Assembly: GCA_008638375.1 (NCBI GenBank)
Contig: CM018052.1
Coordinates: 20,130,571 to 20,194,570, forward strand
Reading direction: 5' to 3'
Source of the DNA: Nyssa sinensis
Lineage: Eukaryota; Streptophyta; Magnoliopsida; Cornales; Nyssaceae
DNA length: 64,000 nucleotides
The translations under genes and the position numbers were made by a program. The notes under the pieces were generated by a model. That model did no database searches. It saw nothing but the letters and a program-made list of their open reading frames with translations, and had not been told where the DNA came from. Of the stretch, positions 23,196 to 33,808 are shown piece after piece. Within the stretch, counting starts at the first letter, position 1. The number at the start of each line of letters is the position of its first letter.

Positions 23196-23421
23196 CCGAG
23201 AATCATGTAAATATTCTTTGTAATCAGTACAGCCCAAATTTAGCACACGTTTATTATTTCATTGTTTGTAACAGCCATGTCTTGTAACAGTTGTATCTTA
23301 GTCTTAATGGCCGTATATTTCCTTAGATAGAACAATTGCTTTGTATATATATTTTTGTAAGAAATTAATACAAAGTATCTAAAAACTTTCCATTGAAACA
23401 TTGCAGTGTTTATCCTTTATA
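23156..23421 (+). repeat. Copia 3' LTR
   Basis: 266 bp, the partner of 18644-18909. It is followed by TATAG, the right target duplication. Confidence 0.92.
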
Positions 23422-23426
23422 TATAG

Positions 23427-25365
23427 AACACCTGAACAACTTTCTCCTAGTGTTTTTTTTTTCTTTCTAAAGGGATCTTTGCAGGTTTGAATGAAAGACG
23501 ATCTCCACTAATTATCATTCATTCGATTCTGTGAAAATCTTCAATTCTTTTAGTGGAGTTGTCGGCAAAAACTGTTGTGTGAGAATGGATGCTCTTGTGT
23601 CATCTATTGTCCCTTTTATTTATTTGTTTCTTACTCCTGCACTGGTTAAAGTTCCTTAGCTTTTCAATGAGCTTAAATCATATTAGAATTAGGACTACTT
23701 TAAGGTTTGTATATAATTATGTAATGCTTTCAATTTAAAGGAGAATGAATTCAAAAAGAATTTCTAAACTTTTTTTTAACCCTATTGAAATTGTGTGATG
23801 CAATTCTAACTTTAAGGGGATCTAGTTGTGATGCCTGACTTTCTCTATCTTTCTTCTTCCTTTTCTTAATTATATCCCTTTTTTAAGTCTCAAAAGCTCA
23901 GAACTAGATTTATTTAACCTTCCTTCTACCCTTAAAAGATCCTATTATACAAGTCCAACCATTTGTCCCCCCTTCCATCCATTTAACGATAGGCCACAAC
24001 GATGGTGTTCATGATTACTGTTCACTAGTAGCAAGGCCTGTAGGATTGTTTATTCCCTTCTACATTAGTTTATTGTTTAAATGGTGTTGCATAACATCAT
24101 TTTGCTAATGCATGGCGCTCACACCCTTCTCCGGTAGGCCTTAGTGTATGGCTGGGAGCAAGTGCATGTCTTGTGTGTGAAGATCCTTTTTGAAGTGTAT
24201 GGCCTGCCCTATAAGTGTAGGAATGACAAATTTTATCACTTAATGCCATCCTACTATCCTAGTGTGTGAAGATCCTTCCTGATTTTTGTCCATTTGAAAT
24301 ACGAAATCGAAAATTTATGAACTTGTAGATCTTGCTGCAATGGGTGGTTTTTTTGCACATTTGAAGCAAAATAAAAAATTAATGAATCTGCTCATTTTGC
24401 ATCCAAGTGTGTGAGTAGCGGTTGGTTTTAAGAGGTAGAAACAGTTGTAAGTGATAGCGGGTGAATTAAAAATCGTGAACAATAATTAGAGGGAGAAGAT
24501 GATTATCATTTATGAGAGTTTCACCTAGTATTTCTCAGGGTTACATCATAAATCACACAATCTCAAATTTTCATAATTTAACTCGACTGAATAGAAAGAT
24601 CACATTGACATTCGTAGGCTATTAGACTTCTCTTCCCATACAAGGACTAGGACTCTAAAATAGGAAATTCTGAAACTTTAACTTACTAGATTATTTTAGA
24701 CAGACATATAAGAATGCATATAAAGACCAAATAACAGGAGTTGATCCAAAGTAAGATTTATGGACACCAGCCTGTGTTTGGTAAATTAGAATTTATCAGT
24801 CCTAAAACATGATTAAATATAAGTAAATTTTTACTAGCTTCATATCTAACTTCAAACAAACATACATAAAGACTAAAATTATGTTAATCTTTAAATACGT
24901 CAGGTCTCACCCAGGCTCCATGAAAAATTCCCAATTGGCCTCATTTTGTGTTATCACACTGTATGTCGGGGGAGCATCTATCATCCATCTAAATGAAGTA
25001 CTTGTAACTGTGTCTTAAGAATGGAATTTCACTAAAATGTTATGCGAGTCTGTTCGTGCACGGCCACGAGTGTGCACACATTGGGGGGAATGGGCGGGAG
25101 TTGAAGGGAGAGGGTGTGCATGTGCAATGTGCACAGACTTGTGTGCAATATTTCAGTCTAATGGTTGATAAAATTGTTTTACTGAGGCTGTTTGGGATGG
25201 AATTTGCTTTTGGTCTTGTATTTTAGCTGCCTTTCTGTTCTGTCGTAATTATTACTTAATGTTTGATAGCATGTCTCTCTCTCATACTTGGAGTGCATTG
25301 CATTTGATATCTTAACACATCCATGATGATGATGATGATGATTATCATTTTTCCCCTTCTTCCAG
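23427..25365. other. Probable intron or intergenic DNA before the small membrane-protein exon
   Basis: No coding frame is recognised. A GATGATGATGATGATGAT microsatellite lies near 25325. A pyrimidine-rich tract ending TTCTTCCAG leads into the exon at 25366, so at least the last part is intron. Confidence 0.5.
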
Positions 25366-25491
25366 ACTTCAAAGAAAAAGAAGAACAGTGATCTTAAGTA
25401 CGATATATTTGGATGGATAATGCTTGCAGTTGGCATTGTTGCATGGGTGGGGTTTGCAAAATCTCATGTACCTCCACCTCCTCCAAGATAG
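25366..25491 (+). CDS. Terminal exon of a small single-pass membrane protein
   Basis: After the strong acceptor TTCTTCCAG the frame encodes 41 residues and TAG: a basic start [11 protein letters not shown], a short linker YDIFG, a hydrophobic segment of about 19 residues ([15 protein letters not shown]) and a tail [10 protein letters not shown] Lys-rich start, one membrane helix and a poly-Pro end look like a real, conserved small protein. I think similar short plant membrane proteins exist but cannot name one. Codon use is balanced and there is no damage. The upstream exon with the start codon was not found with certainty; 16887-16976 is one candidate. Function is unknown. Confidence 0.6.
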   Translation, partial: TSKKKKNSDLKYDIFGWIMLAVGIVAWVGFAKSHVPPPPPR

Positions 25492-26468
25492 AGGCTATCA
25501 TTTTGCACCAATCAGCGTTATTTGGGGAAATGCATCCATCAGGGTCTTTTCTCACCTAAAATGTTAGTTGTTCCTCGTTTTGCAAGTTAGTTTTTTTTTT
25601 TTATCTGCCTTTTAGACTGATGATTAAGAAATAGTATTCTTTACATGCGATATTTTGTTTCTGTAGTAAATTTTGGCCGAGAAGCTATTCTGGACATGCT
25701 GTGTGTTATTTTGTTGCAGCTTTAGTTCTTCTTACTATTATTTTATTTTGGGTTCAAGTATGATTTTTTTTGTTGGTTGACTCTGATATATACTAGGCCA
25801 ATAACCCAGTGCTTAGAAAGACTTCAATCCACAAATACAATGAGGTTCCATAATTTTGAACCAACCAGTCAAAAAGTGTCCCCTCACCTCTAGTCCACTG
25901 CCAATTTTGTGTCTGTTTTGTTACTTCTTTATATATCAAACCTCCATGCTCGGAGGTTTGAGTTGACGCAGCACAGGATTAGTGAGGTTGCTATGCGTGT
26001 TGGCTCAAGGTTGGCCAGGATTTTCTTTGCAATTCTCCTTTGCTCTCTCTCTCTCTCATGAATGATTTTGTCTAAATGAATGGTAATCTTTGTTCCTTGC
26101 AGGGATGTTACGAGTGGAACAAATTGTTCTGTGATTATTGGTTTTTTATTTACTTTCTCAATTTGGTCAAATCAGATCTGATTGTTATGGGTTCAAATTT
26201 GAGAAGATATTTGCCTGGTCTGTTGAATTCTCCGATTGGCTTGGAGCCTAGATAACCCACGAGTGCCATGGGCTTTTGAGAGCTGAAACTCCCTGGATTC
26301 ATTTTTACCTTTTTTGAGAGAGAACTTACATTGATTGTCAAAAAGATACAAGTAGTTGCAGGTTTATAACAAGTATGATTGAGAAATTATTGGATGGTAG
26401 TAAACCATTTGTTCTGACATAGTGAGTTATCATGTATGCAATATGTTGGGCTTCTAGGACCATCTAAT
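25492..26468. other. Probable 3' UTR and intergenic DNA
   Basis: The first 200-300 bp probably form the 3' UTR of the small membrane-protein gene. A (CT)n tract lies near 26045. No other gene is recognised; a 63-codon minus frame at 26150-26341 has no supporting features. Confidence 0.45.
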
Positions 26469-26634
26469 TGTTTCTTATATGGTCACCACTAAAAGGACGG
26501 AAGGACTACAGATAAGGAGGCTATGCCCTGTTATATCATACAACTGGCATCTGTTTCTTATATGGTCACCACTAAAAGGACGGGAGGACTATAGATAAGG
26601 AGGCTATGCCCTGTTATATCATACAACTGGCATC
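26469..26634 (+). repeat. 83-bp tandem duplication
   Basis: Two units at 26469-26551 and 26552-26634 both run from TGTTTCTTATATGGTCACC to CAACTGGCATC. They differ at only about two sites, so the duplication is recent. Confidence 0.92.
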
Positions 26635-27538
26635 ATGTGGTGTCTTCAGAAATCATGTGAAGCACGAGTCAAAATTATCACAGGGCACAAAAGTTAAATA
26701 TATCACATGATGATGTCACGTCATATTATGTAGCATTTTTTAAAACAGCTAGAGGGCCATACTCTGAATATTCTTAAGGACCTCAACTATAGGCTTAATA
26801 TTCACATAAAGACTCTTTAATATTGGCGAGTAATGCATGAGCATTTGCTTGCAGGGTTGAGGTTGCGGATTGATCAACAATGATATTTTTAAAATTAATA
26901 AATATATATTTTTTTGTGTATTCAAATTTTAAAAAAGAATTTTTTTAATTTATGTCATTCGATAAACTAAGTCGATGCAATTAACATTACTCCTAATGGA
27001 AATGGCTGCAGTTACAAGAATAACTTCCTGGCAGGCAAACCCTGCTCCCAAAAAGGTGTTTAATCGTTTCCACACACCATCCAGTGCAACGGTTATCACC
27101 TGCTGTGACAACTTTCCTCTCTATGAACAGTGGAGTGAGGGGAAAAATTATTCCTTGAGCCGACATAATTGCACTCGGGTTCAAGGATGGAGTTAAGGGG
27201 TGGATAAGGTGAGTTGTTCTCTAAAATTTGATTAAAAAAAAATTATTAGTAAAATTTTGACATTTTATAAATCAGTGTATCTCAAAATTTTATCTTAATT
27301 CAATTTTTATCTTTTGTTTTTCACTTTTTATCCTAAAATTTTAATCCAATTCAAGATTTTTATCTTAATTGTCTCATTTTTCTCTCAAAATTTTGGCCAA
27401 ACTAAATAAATTTTTAGCCTTCTCGATCAAAAAACATTTCATAATTTTTTTATCAGGTACAATTTAAGTCAAGTTCATTATAAATGGTTCCATTTGATAG
27501 CTATTAAGCATTTTTTAACATCCGACTCAAACACTCAA
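26635..27538. other. Intergenic stretch, no supported gene
   Basis: AT-rich. A 73-codon open frame at 26975-27196 overlaps a 63-codon frame on the other strand; neither has recognisable features. Confidence 0.45.
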
Positions 27539-27543
27539 TTGTC

Positions 27544-28115
27544 TGACGTAACGGAAGCTTGTAAAGAAATAGGACTCTGCTAGTTTCTTAGAAAATCGTC
27601 CAAATCTACCAACAAAGTAATACACTCGAATCCACGAGCACAAAGAATAAGATCTCAGAAAAAGAATATTTTTTTATTGAATGAAAGTTAACCTTACAAT
27701 AAAAGGAATAGCTTTTATATAGGCAGCAAACGCTAGTTCAACTAGGACTAGGAAAGCAATAATTAAAATAAAGAAAAAATACGAAAAATTCCAAAAATAA
27801 AAAAATTCTAATTAAAAGCATAAATCAAAAAACCTAAACTTAAGCAATAATCTGCCAAAAGAACAACTCCAAACGACAATTGTAACTCTCTGAACTCAAA
27901 CAGCACATTATTACCATAAATAGCAAAAATGCGCTTTTGAAAGACAAAACGAAAGAATTTGCCCGAAAAGTAGCATATGTCATGGCGAAGCGATGAGTAT
28001 TGATCAGCACATCGTTTCCAAGACACCCACCGAATTTTACGCCATTCCGACCATTCTAGCGTCGCACGCATTTTCGTGTTAAAAATTAGATTCTTCTACA
28101 ACCTGTTCTACATCA
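27544..28115 (-). mobile_element. Solo LTR, family A copy 3, 572 bp, with TSD TTGTC/TTGTT
   Basis: On the plus strand it runs from TGACGTAA to CTACATCA and aligns throughout with the LTRs at 8935 and 2250. The flanks TTGTC at 27539-27543 and TTGTT at 28116-28120 form a 5-bp target duplication with one mismatch. The TATA-like box and AATAAA occur on the minus strand. There is no internal region. Confidence 0.82.
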
Positions 28116-28316
28116 TTGTTTAACTCAAATAACACCTTTACACCACTCAATCAAACATGCATAATAGTTTTTAGGTTATTTGAAGTTTAAAAATAATGAA
28201 GTGATAATTTTAAATACATATTATTTTTATTTAATATAAATATAAAAATTAAATAACCAAATATATAAAAGATATGTAATTTCTTAAATAACTTTATTTA
28301 ATATACTTATATATCT

Positions 28317-28400
28317 AAGCTTTTAAAAGGCGTGTAAGATTTACAAGCCTTTAAAAGGCATCTAAGACTTACAAGCCTTTAAAAAACGTTTAAGACTTAC
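28317..28400 (+). repeat. 28-bp tandem repeat, three units
   Basis: Three units begin AAGCTTTTAAAAGG, AAGCCTTTAAAAGG and AAGCCTTTAAAAAA, each ending in A(C/T)TTAC. A degenerate continuation is seen at 29571-29720, beyond the hAT insertion. Confidence 0.85.
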
Positions 28401-28403
28401 AAG

Positions 28404-29067
28404 TAGAGGTGACAAATATTATCAAAACCCGTCAACTTGCACACTAATCAACCAGTTTTAACCCGTTCATTTAGTTAGCGAGTCACAAACAGGTTGTGTA
28501 ATAAGAAACCCGTCAATTTAATGGGTTAATACGGATTGAATATAGATATTTGATGGATTAAGAATAAAAATAACAAAATAGTATAAGAATATATATATAT
28601 ACATCCATTTATATATATATAAGAATATATATATATATATATATAAATGTTTTAAGTGATACACTCTATACTTTCTAGAGTTTGTCTTTCCTGATATGTA
28701 TTGTGTTATTGGATATATTGAAAGATTGACTTTTTCGGCTATGAATTTATGGTATTTTTTTTATTTTATACGAAGAATGTGGAGAGCAGAATCAATATTT
28801 GCATGACTTAAATAAGATTTTGATTCTGGTTATGTAAATGGTTTGAAAGGTCATTTGTCAACAAAATTTCTTATGAGAATATAAGTATTGAAAAGAATTG
28901 CTGCGAACAGTGGCGTAACTAGAAGTACTTTTAGCCACTATTTTATTGGGATGCACGTCCTTGGTGAAAATTTCTTATATGAAAGAGGTTAAAACCCAAC
29001 TTACCCAGGATATAAAAGTGACAATTTGGGGGAAACAATAGAGTTTAGCCCACACAAGTACACACAC

Positions 29068-29101
<34 letters not shown>

Positions 29102-29567
29102 GGTGGTCATTTGAAAAACATTTGCAATTTTGTTTTTTTTATACAATAAAGGACTAATAAAATAAGAGATTTGTTTTAACCCACCTAGGTGACTTAATTA
29201 GTAATTAAAGTGTCAAACTTATGTCGAATAAAAAATCAAACATCTTGTAATTATTTAAAAATAATACTTTTTTTATTAAAATGAATCGACTCATTAATTT
29301 TTTAATTGTATTTTTGACTTTTTTTTAGTAATGATGTTTTATTAGATTTTCAAGAGATCCAAAATAAAATAATTATTGTGATTATTTAAAAACAATATTT
29401 CTTCTATTAGAGTAAAAAAAAATAACGAATTTGATTCGAGTTAATCCGATCCGTATGTGACTCAATTAGTATTTGACTTATTTAATTACGGATCAAATAT
29501 GGATTTAACCCGTTTTGACCCAACCTGTTTTTAACCAGTTCAAAACTCGCCTATTTTGTCAAACCTA
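28404..29567. mobile_element. Non-autonomous hAT-type element with 8-bp TSD
   Basis: A 1164-bp segment with inverted ends TAGAGGTGACAAA on the left and, on the other strand, TAGGTTTGACAAA on the right. Subterminal AACCCGTT/AACGGGTT words occur near both ends. It is bounded by CTTACAAG at 28396-28403 and at 29568-29575. An 8-bp target duplication with TAGNGNTGNCAA-like ends is typical of hAT transposons. No transposase frame is present, so it would move only with help. Because it sits in a repeat containing CTTACAAG, the duplication could partly reflect that repeat. Confidence 0.72.
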
Positions 29568-29789
29568 CTTACAAGCTTTCATCTAATTTCAAATTATCAA
29601 GTTAATTAAAGTCGTAAAAGATTAATAAGTTTTTTAAAAGCATCTAAGATTAACAAATTTTTGTCAAAAAAAATTTTTAAAGACGTTTAAAATTTATATA
29701 TTTTTAAAAAAGACATAAGTTTGATAAATAAATTAAAACATACTGGAATCGAGACAATAAATTTTAAAAAGACCCAGGGGTAAAAATTT

Positions 29790-30459
29790 CCAAGGTTTCG
29801 TATCTGTTGCCTCGTTAGTGACGAATAAGAAAATGTTTCACTCTCTCCGGTTATGAATGAACTACTGTGGGACCCACATTTATAATAAAATAAATGATGC
29901 CTTTATTAGGCACTTCTTTCCAAATGACACAAATTCCAATGCCATTTTGGAACTGCTAATGATATAACATGTAGTAATTAATTTAAAAAATTTAAAAATT
30001 AACAATAAGAATTATGAGTGACACATTATTATTATTATTTTTTAATTTAATTAATTTTTTTTTCTTTTTTTTAATAAATTGAATTGAAATTACGTTCGGT
30101 TCAAGTTGAACTGTAATTACATCAAAAACAGTTCAAGTTAAATCACAATTATACTAATAATTTCATTCAAGTTTTTAAACATAAAATTTCATGTTTAATT
30201 TTCAAGTTGGGTAATAGCTCCCAAAAAAAAAGAGATTAATATAGATTTTTTTGCCAATTGGAGCTAGCTATAGGCTCGTTAATAATATGATTTAAGATCA
30301 TTGATGATGGTGTATTATTATTTAATAATTTATTAATAATGTATTATTTCTTCATTTAAGATGTAAAATTTTTTATATAAATATGAGACATATGACATTG
30401 CTCATAATAATTTAGTACAATATTTTATGTGTGCTTCGTGTTGTTATGCACACCTTACT

Positions 30460-30510
<51 letters not shown>

Positions 30511-30687
30511 AAAAATGGAATGATGAGAATTATAAAGGCTCTTTTATTTATTAAACAACGGATAAATATTCAATAATTTTGTCATAACGGTCTCAATTGT
30601 CAGATAATTGGTCATAGATAATTTTACAGTATATTTTTATTGATATGACTATTTATCCGACTCTTCAAACCATGATAACTAAATAAT
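29790..30687 (-). repeat. PUP 3'-flank duplication, copy C (beside the intact gene)
   Basis: This is the intact flank downstream of the PUP stop codon. It is colinear with copies A (5731) and B (8314) and lacks the solo LTR found in B. It contains a (GT)n(TA)n microsatellite at about 30462-30507. It probably includes the PUP 3' UTR. Confidence 0.85.
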
Positions 30688-33186
30688 TCAACTGATGGGA
30701 GCTTCTGAAACATGATTTACAATTCTATGATTTTTAGACTTGGACTTCAAATCATCAAGATAATGCTGATAGATGTAGGAGACAAACCCCCAAATGGCCA
30801 ACAACAAGGCGACCACCTTGACTCCATTCATCTTGTCATGGAAAAAAAAGACTGCCAGAACTGGAACAATAGGCAAACCAAATGTACTGATGACATTGCA
30901 GAAGAGGGAAGATACCTCAAAGATCAACCCTAATGCACCAATAGAGAAAACCTGCCAGGCCACAGCAAACCATACCAAGGTCATCACATAGGATAACTTC
31001 CCCAATCCAAATTCCTCCATCTCTCTTTTCAAACTCTTCCACTCTCCACTAGCAAAAATCCCCACCAGGATGGCACAAGTTGCAACTAGGGACTCTAAGA
31101 TTATCACTTGCAAGACTGTCCTAAAATTTTCTATTTTCAGAAACTTTCTGAAGGAGAGCTGTGTTGCAGACAAAATGAATGCATACCCTGCTGCTGCCCC
31201 AACAGTGCATAAGAACCCAATCGCAAACTTCCCTTTAGAAATTCCAGTGGAATCTGATGAGTTAGTATTGAATACGAGTAGGATGGAGGAGATGGTGAGA
31301 AGGACTATGGAGTTGACTGTGAAAGGAGTAAACTTCTGTGAATTGAGGAAGAAGGAGAAAAAAGCATTGAAGCCCAATTGGCTTGCACAGATGAGAGAGA
31401 AAGTAGAAACAGGAAGATATTGGAGTCCCATTGAATATAACATGGCATCTGCTGCTAGGAATATGCCGAGAAAGAAACACACCGTTCCAAGGATCAAGAT
31501 AGAGGGTGGTTTTGTCTGGTTTTCTGTGATTGGATCTTTGGTTGGCGAGATGAAAAACAATGGAAGGAGGATTGGGAAGCCTGCAGGTTGCAGGAGTGTT
31601 ACCATCCATTTGTTGTTTCCGCCGTTGTTGTAGTACAACCTCCCCAAGAGTGTCGCTGTTGACTGGCCACAGAGGAGAAACAGTGAATAAATGGCCATTC
31701 GAAGCCACCACTTATATTGTCTAGATCGATGGGCTACTAATTCTTCTGCCTCTTCGGCTGACATCGCCTCCTGACCTGCCAAAATATCATATGGTTTACC
31801 GTCAAAGTTTTGTCACTCAACATGCATAGGATGATGAAAATTTATTTAAGAAATCTACACGATAATTTTTCACAAAAAAGACAATTAAGATTGAAATTAT
31901 AAAAAATTTTCATTCACAAAACATGAAAAAAAATATATATTTCTATAAAAAATTGTCATACAATAATATAATGTGACGATGTTACACAATAATTTTTCAT
32001 GAATAACTATAGTTAAAATAATTGCATCACCTCACACTTCTCCCTCTATTGCTTAGGAATGTAGGGCCCATTAATTGAAATCTTTCCTAAGATTGTAATT
32101 ATTTTACCTAGGAAAACTAAACAATAGATAAGACGGCTAATTTAGCGTGTGAAAATATGTAGATCAATAATGCTAAATTTACTTAAAAACTTTACCAAAA
32201 ATATTTATCTTCATGAGTTGTCAGTGGTGTATTAGTTAAATATCACATCATGTCATATGATGATGTGATATTTAGTCAATACAATACTGCCAACTCATGA
32301 AAATAAATATTTTTAGTAAAATATAAAAATAAAACTAGCATTACTTTACATGATGTGATATTTAGTTAATACAATATTGTCAATTCATGAAAATAAATAT
32401 TTTTAGTAAAATATAAAAATAAAACTAACATTACTCTATGTAGATATTTGTAAAGACTTGAAATATTAAATATCATGTCATCATTGTTTATGGGTTTGGG
32501 AGATGGAGAGGGAAGAGTCGGCCTCTAGTGCCTCTGGATCAAGAGAGATCAAGACTTTGAAATTGATTGCAACTAACATTCATACAAGTTAAGACTATTG
32601 TCCTAGGTGAAGTAAAATGCAATACATCAAATGACTTCTAAAGAGCTCTCCTGCCTTCCGGGGAAGTGTTTGATACTGCTCTGAAATTATAAAGGTGGCA
32701 TATGTTGGAATTAGAAAGGCTAAAGATCATGCATCACTTGCTGTTATTTGATAAATGGAAATAGAAAAGAAACAGAGACAACCTTTTGCTAGAATCATGG
32801 AATATGTTTTGATGATGGAAAGGCTAAAAGATCATGCCGGCATCACTTGCTATGATTTGATCACAATGGAAATCGAAATAAACATAAAGAATCCTTTTTT
32901 TTTTGGGGAAGACAAACTTTTTTGCTAGAATCATGGAATCTGTTTTGGTAATGGAAAGTCTATAAAGATCATGCATCACTTTGCCGGGATTTGATAATAG
33001 AAATAGAAAGAACCCTTTGCTAGAAACCGAGAGAAACTTTTTGCTAGAAGAATCATGCATGTATGCATCAGTTTCTATATATGTTTTCCTTTGTTTTTCA
33101 ATCCATGCACATAAATTATTGAACATTTGGAACACTGATCATGACTTACCCATGATATGTAGTTGCAGCTCTTGAGGTTCCCCCAT
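30688..33186 (-). CDS. PUP: Purine permease (PUP-type transporter), two exons
   Basis: The CDS joins exon 1 (33186-33150) to exon 2 (31775-30688), giving about 374 residues. Exon 1 starts ATGGGGGAACC and reads MGEPQELQLHIM. The donor G|GTAAGT at 33149 and the acceptor TTTTGGCAG at 31776 join in matching phase (GGT, Gly), followed by QEAMSAEE. The protein has the PUP layout: a short hydrophilic N-terminus, RQYKWWLRM before the first helix, GQSTATLLGRLYY, GNNKWMVTLLQPAGFP, GLQYLPVSTFSLI, then further hydrophobic segments to about ten in total and a basic tail. PUPs belong to the drug/metabolite transporter superfamily and move purines, cytokinins or related compounds across membranes; the substrate here is unknown. 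Length fits the family and no defect is seen. It is most like the PUP10/PUP11-type branch by its N-terminal pattern, from memory only. Confidence 0.92.
32168..32342. mobile_element. Foldback MITE in the PUP intron, plus a half copy to 32433
   Basis: The 175-bp element begins TAATGCTA and ends TAGCATTA. Its arms of about 80 bp are near-complementary: TATCACATCATG against ATGATGTGATAT at the centre, and TTCATGAGTT against AACTCATGAA further out. RNA from it would fold into one long hairpin. A second right arm follows at about 32350-32433, ending TAACATTA, so the arm was copied once more. A target duplication was not resolved. It lies inside the 1374-bp intron of the PUP gene. Confidence 0.8.
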
Positions 33187-33228
33187 GTCAAAGATGCACA
33201 AGTGCCCTGAAGATTAAGCTATAATTGA

Positions 33229-33231
<3 letters not shown>

Positions 33232-33277
<46 letters not shown>
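33232..33277. promoter_or_regulatory. (GA)n tract in the PUP 5' leader or promoter
   Basis: About 46 bp of uninterrupted GA start about 46 bp upstream of the PUP ATG, reading as CT on the coding strand. Pyrimidine-rich CT tracts are common in plant 5' leaders and can bind GAGA-type (BPC) factors. The repeat is seen directly; a role is inferred. Confidence 0.5.
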
Positions 33278-33278
<1 letters not shown>

Positions 33279-33279
<1 letters not shown>

Positions 33280-33730
33280 GGTTGGTGTTTTTTCTTACAC
33301 AATTGACACTAATTAATGATGAGATAGCATGATTGCAGTGTTTGAAGGCCTAGACGACTGACTGTTAGAAATAGTTTTCAACATTGATTTTTCTACCCTT
33401 TTTGGGTTTTGGCTCTTCCCATTTTTTCACTGCTTGTATGTCATTGATTAATGCACAAAACATATTCAATTTTAGGTGGGATGTCCTTAATTAGGTTGCC
33501 TGCCATGCCATTAATTAATTAATATGGACATCAAGATCAAGTACTTAGCTGATACCCATGCCAACATTTGTGGTTCCCATAGGGTCCTTTCAAAATTATT
33601 TTAATCAATTACACTCACTGCTCCCAGTTAAATGTTAATTATAATAGTTTTTTTTTTCCAGAATTAGTTAATTAACGTATTTACAGTAATGATAAAATCA
33701 CCCTCATTTACTAATACACATTTTTTAATT

Positions 33731-33808
<78 letters not shown>

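Larger units (their letters stand above)
18644..23421 (+). mobile_element. Ty1-copia retrotransposon with two LTRs
   Basis: A complete but dead element of 4778 bp. The two 266-bp LTRs differ at about 8 sites (3%), all transitions. A primer-binding site directly follows the 5' LTR, and a G-rich purine tract (GCGGGGGCG) precedes the 3' LTR. The domain order gag, protease, integrase, reverse transcriptase, RNase H is that of the copia superfamily. Flanks read CATAG at 18639-18643 and TATAG at 23422-23426, a 5-bp target duplication with one mismatch. LTR ends are TATTAAGG and CCTTTATA, that is TA...TA instead of TG...CA. Confidence 0.93.

Noticed and set aside
26975..27196. 73-codon plus frame
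   Set aside because: A comparable frame lies on the other strand; no domain, splice signals or conservation visible.
31262..31711. 149-codon minus frame overlapping PUP exon 2
   Set aside because: An alternate frame of the real PUP exon; its residues show no membrane pattern or family match.
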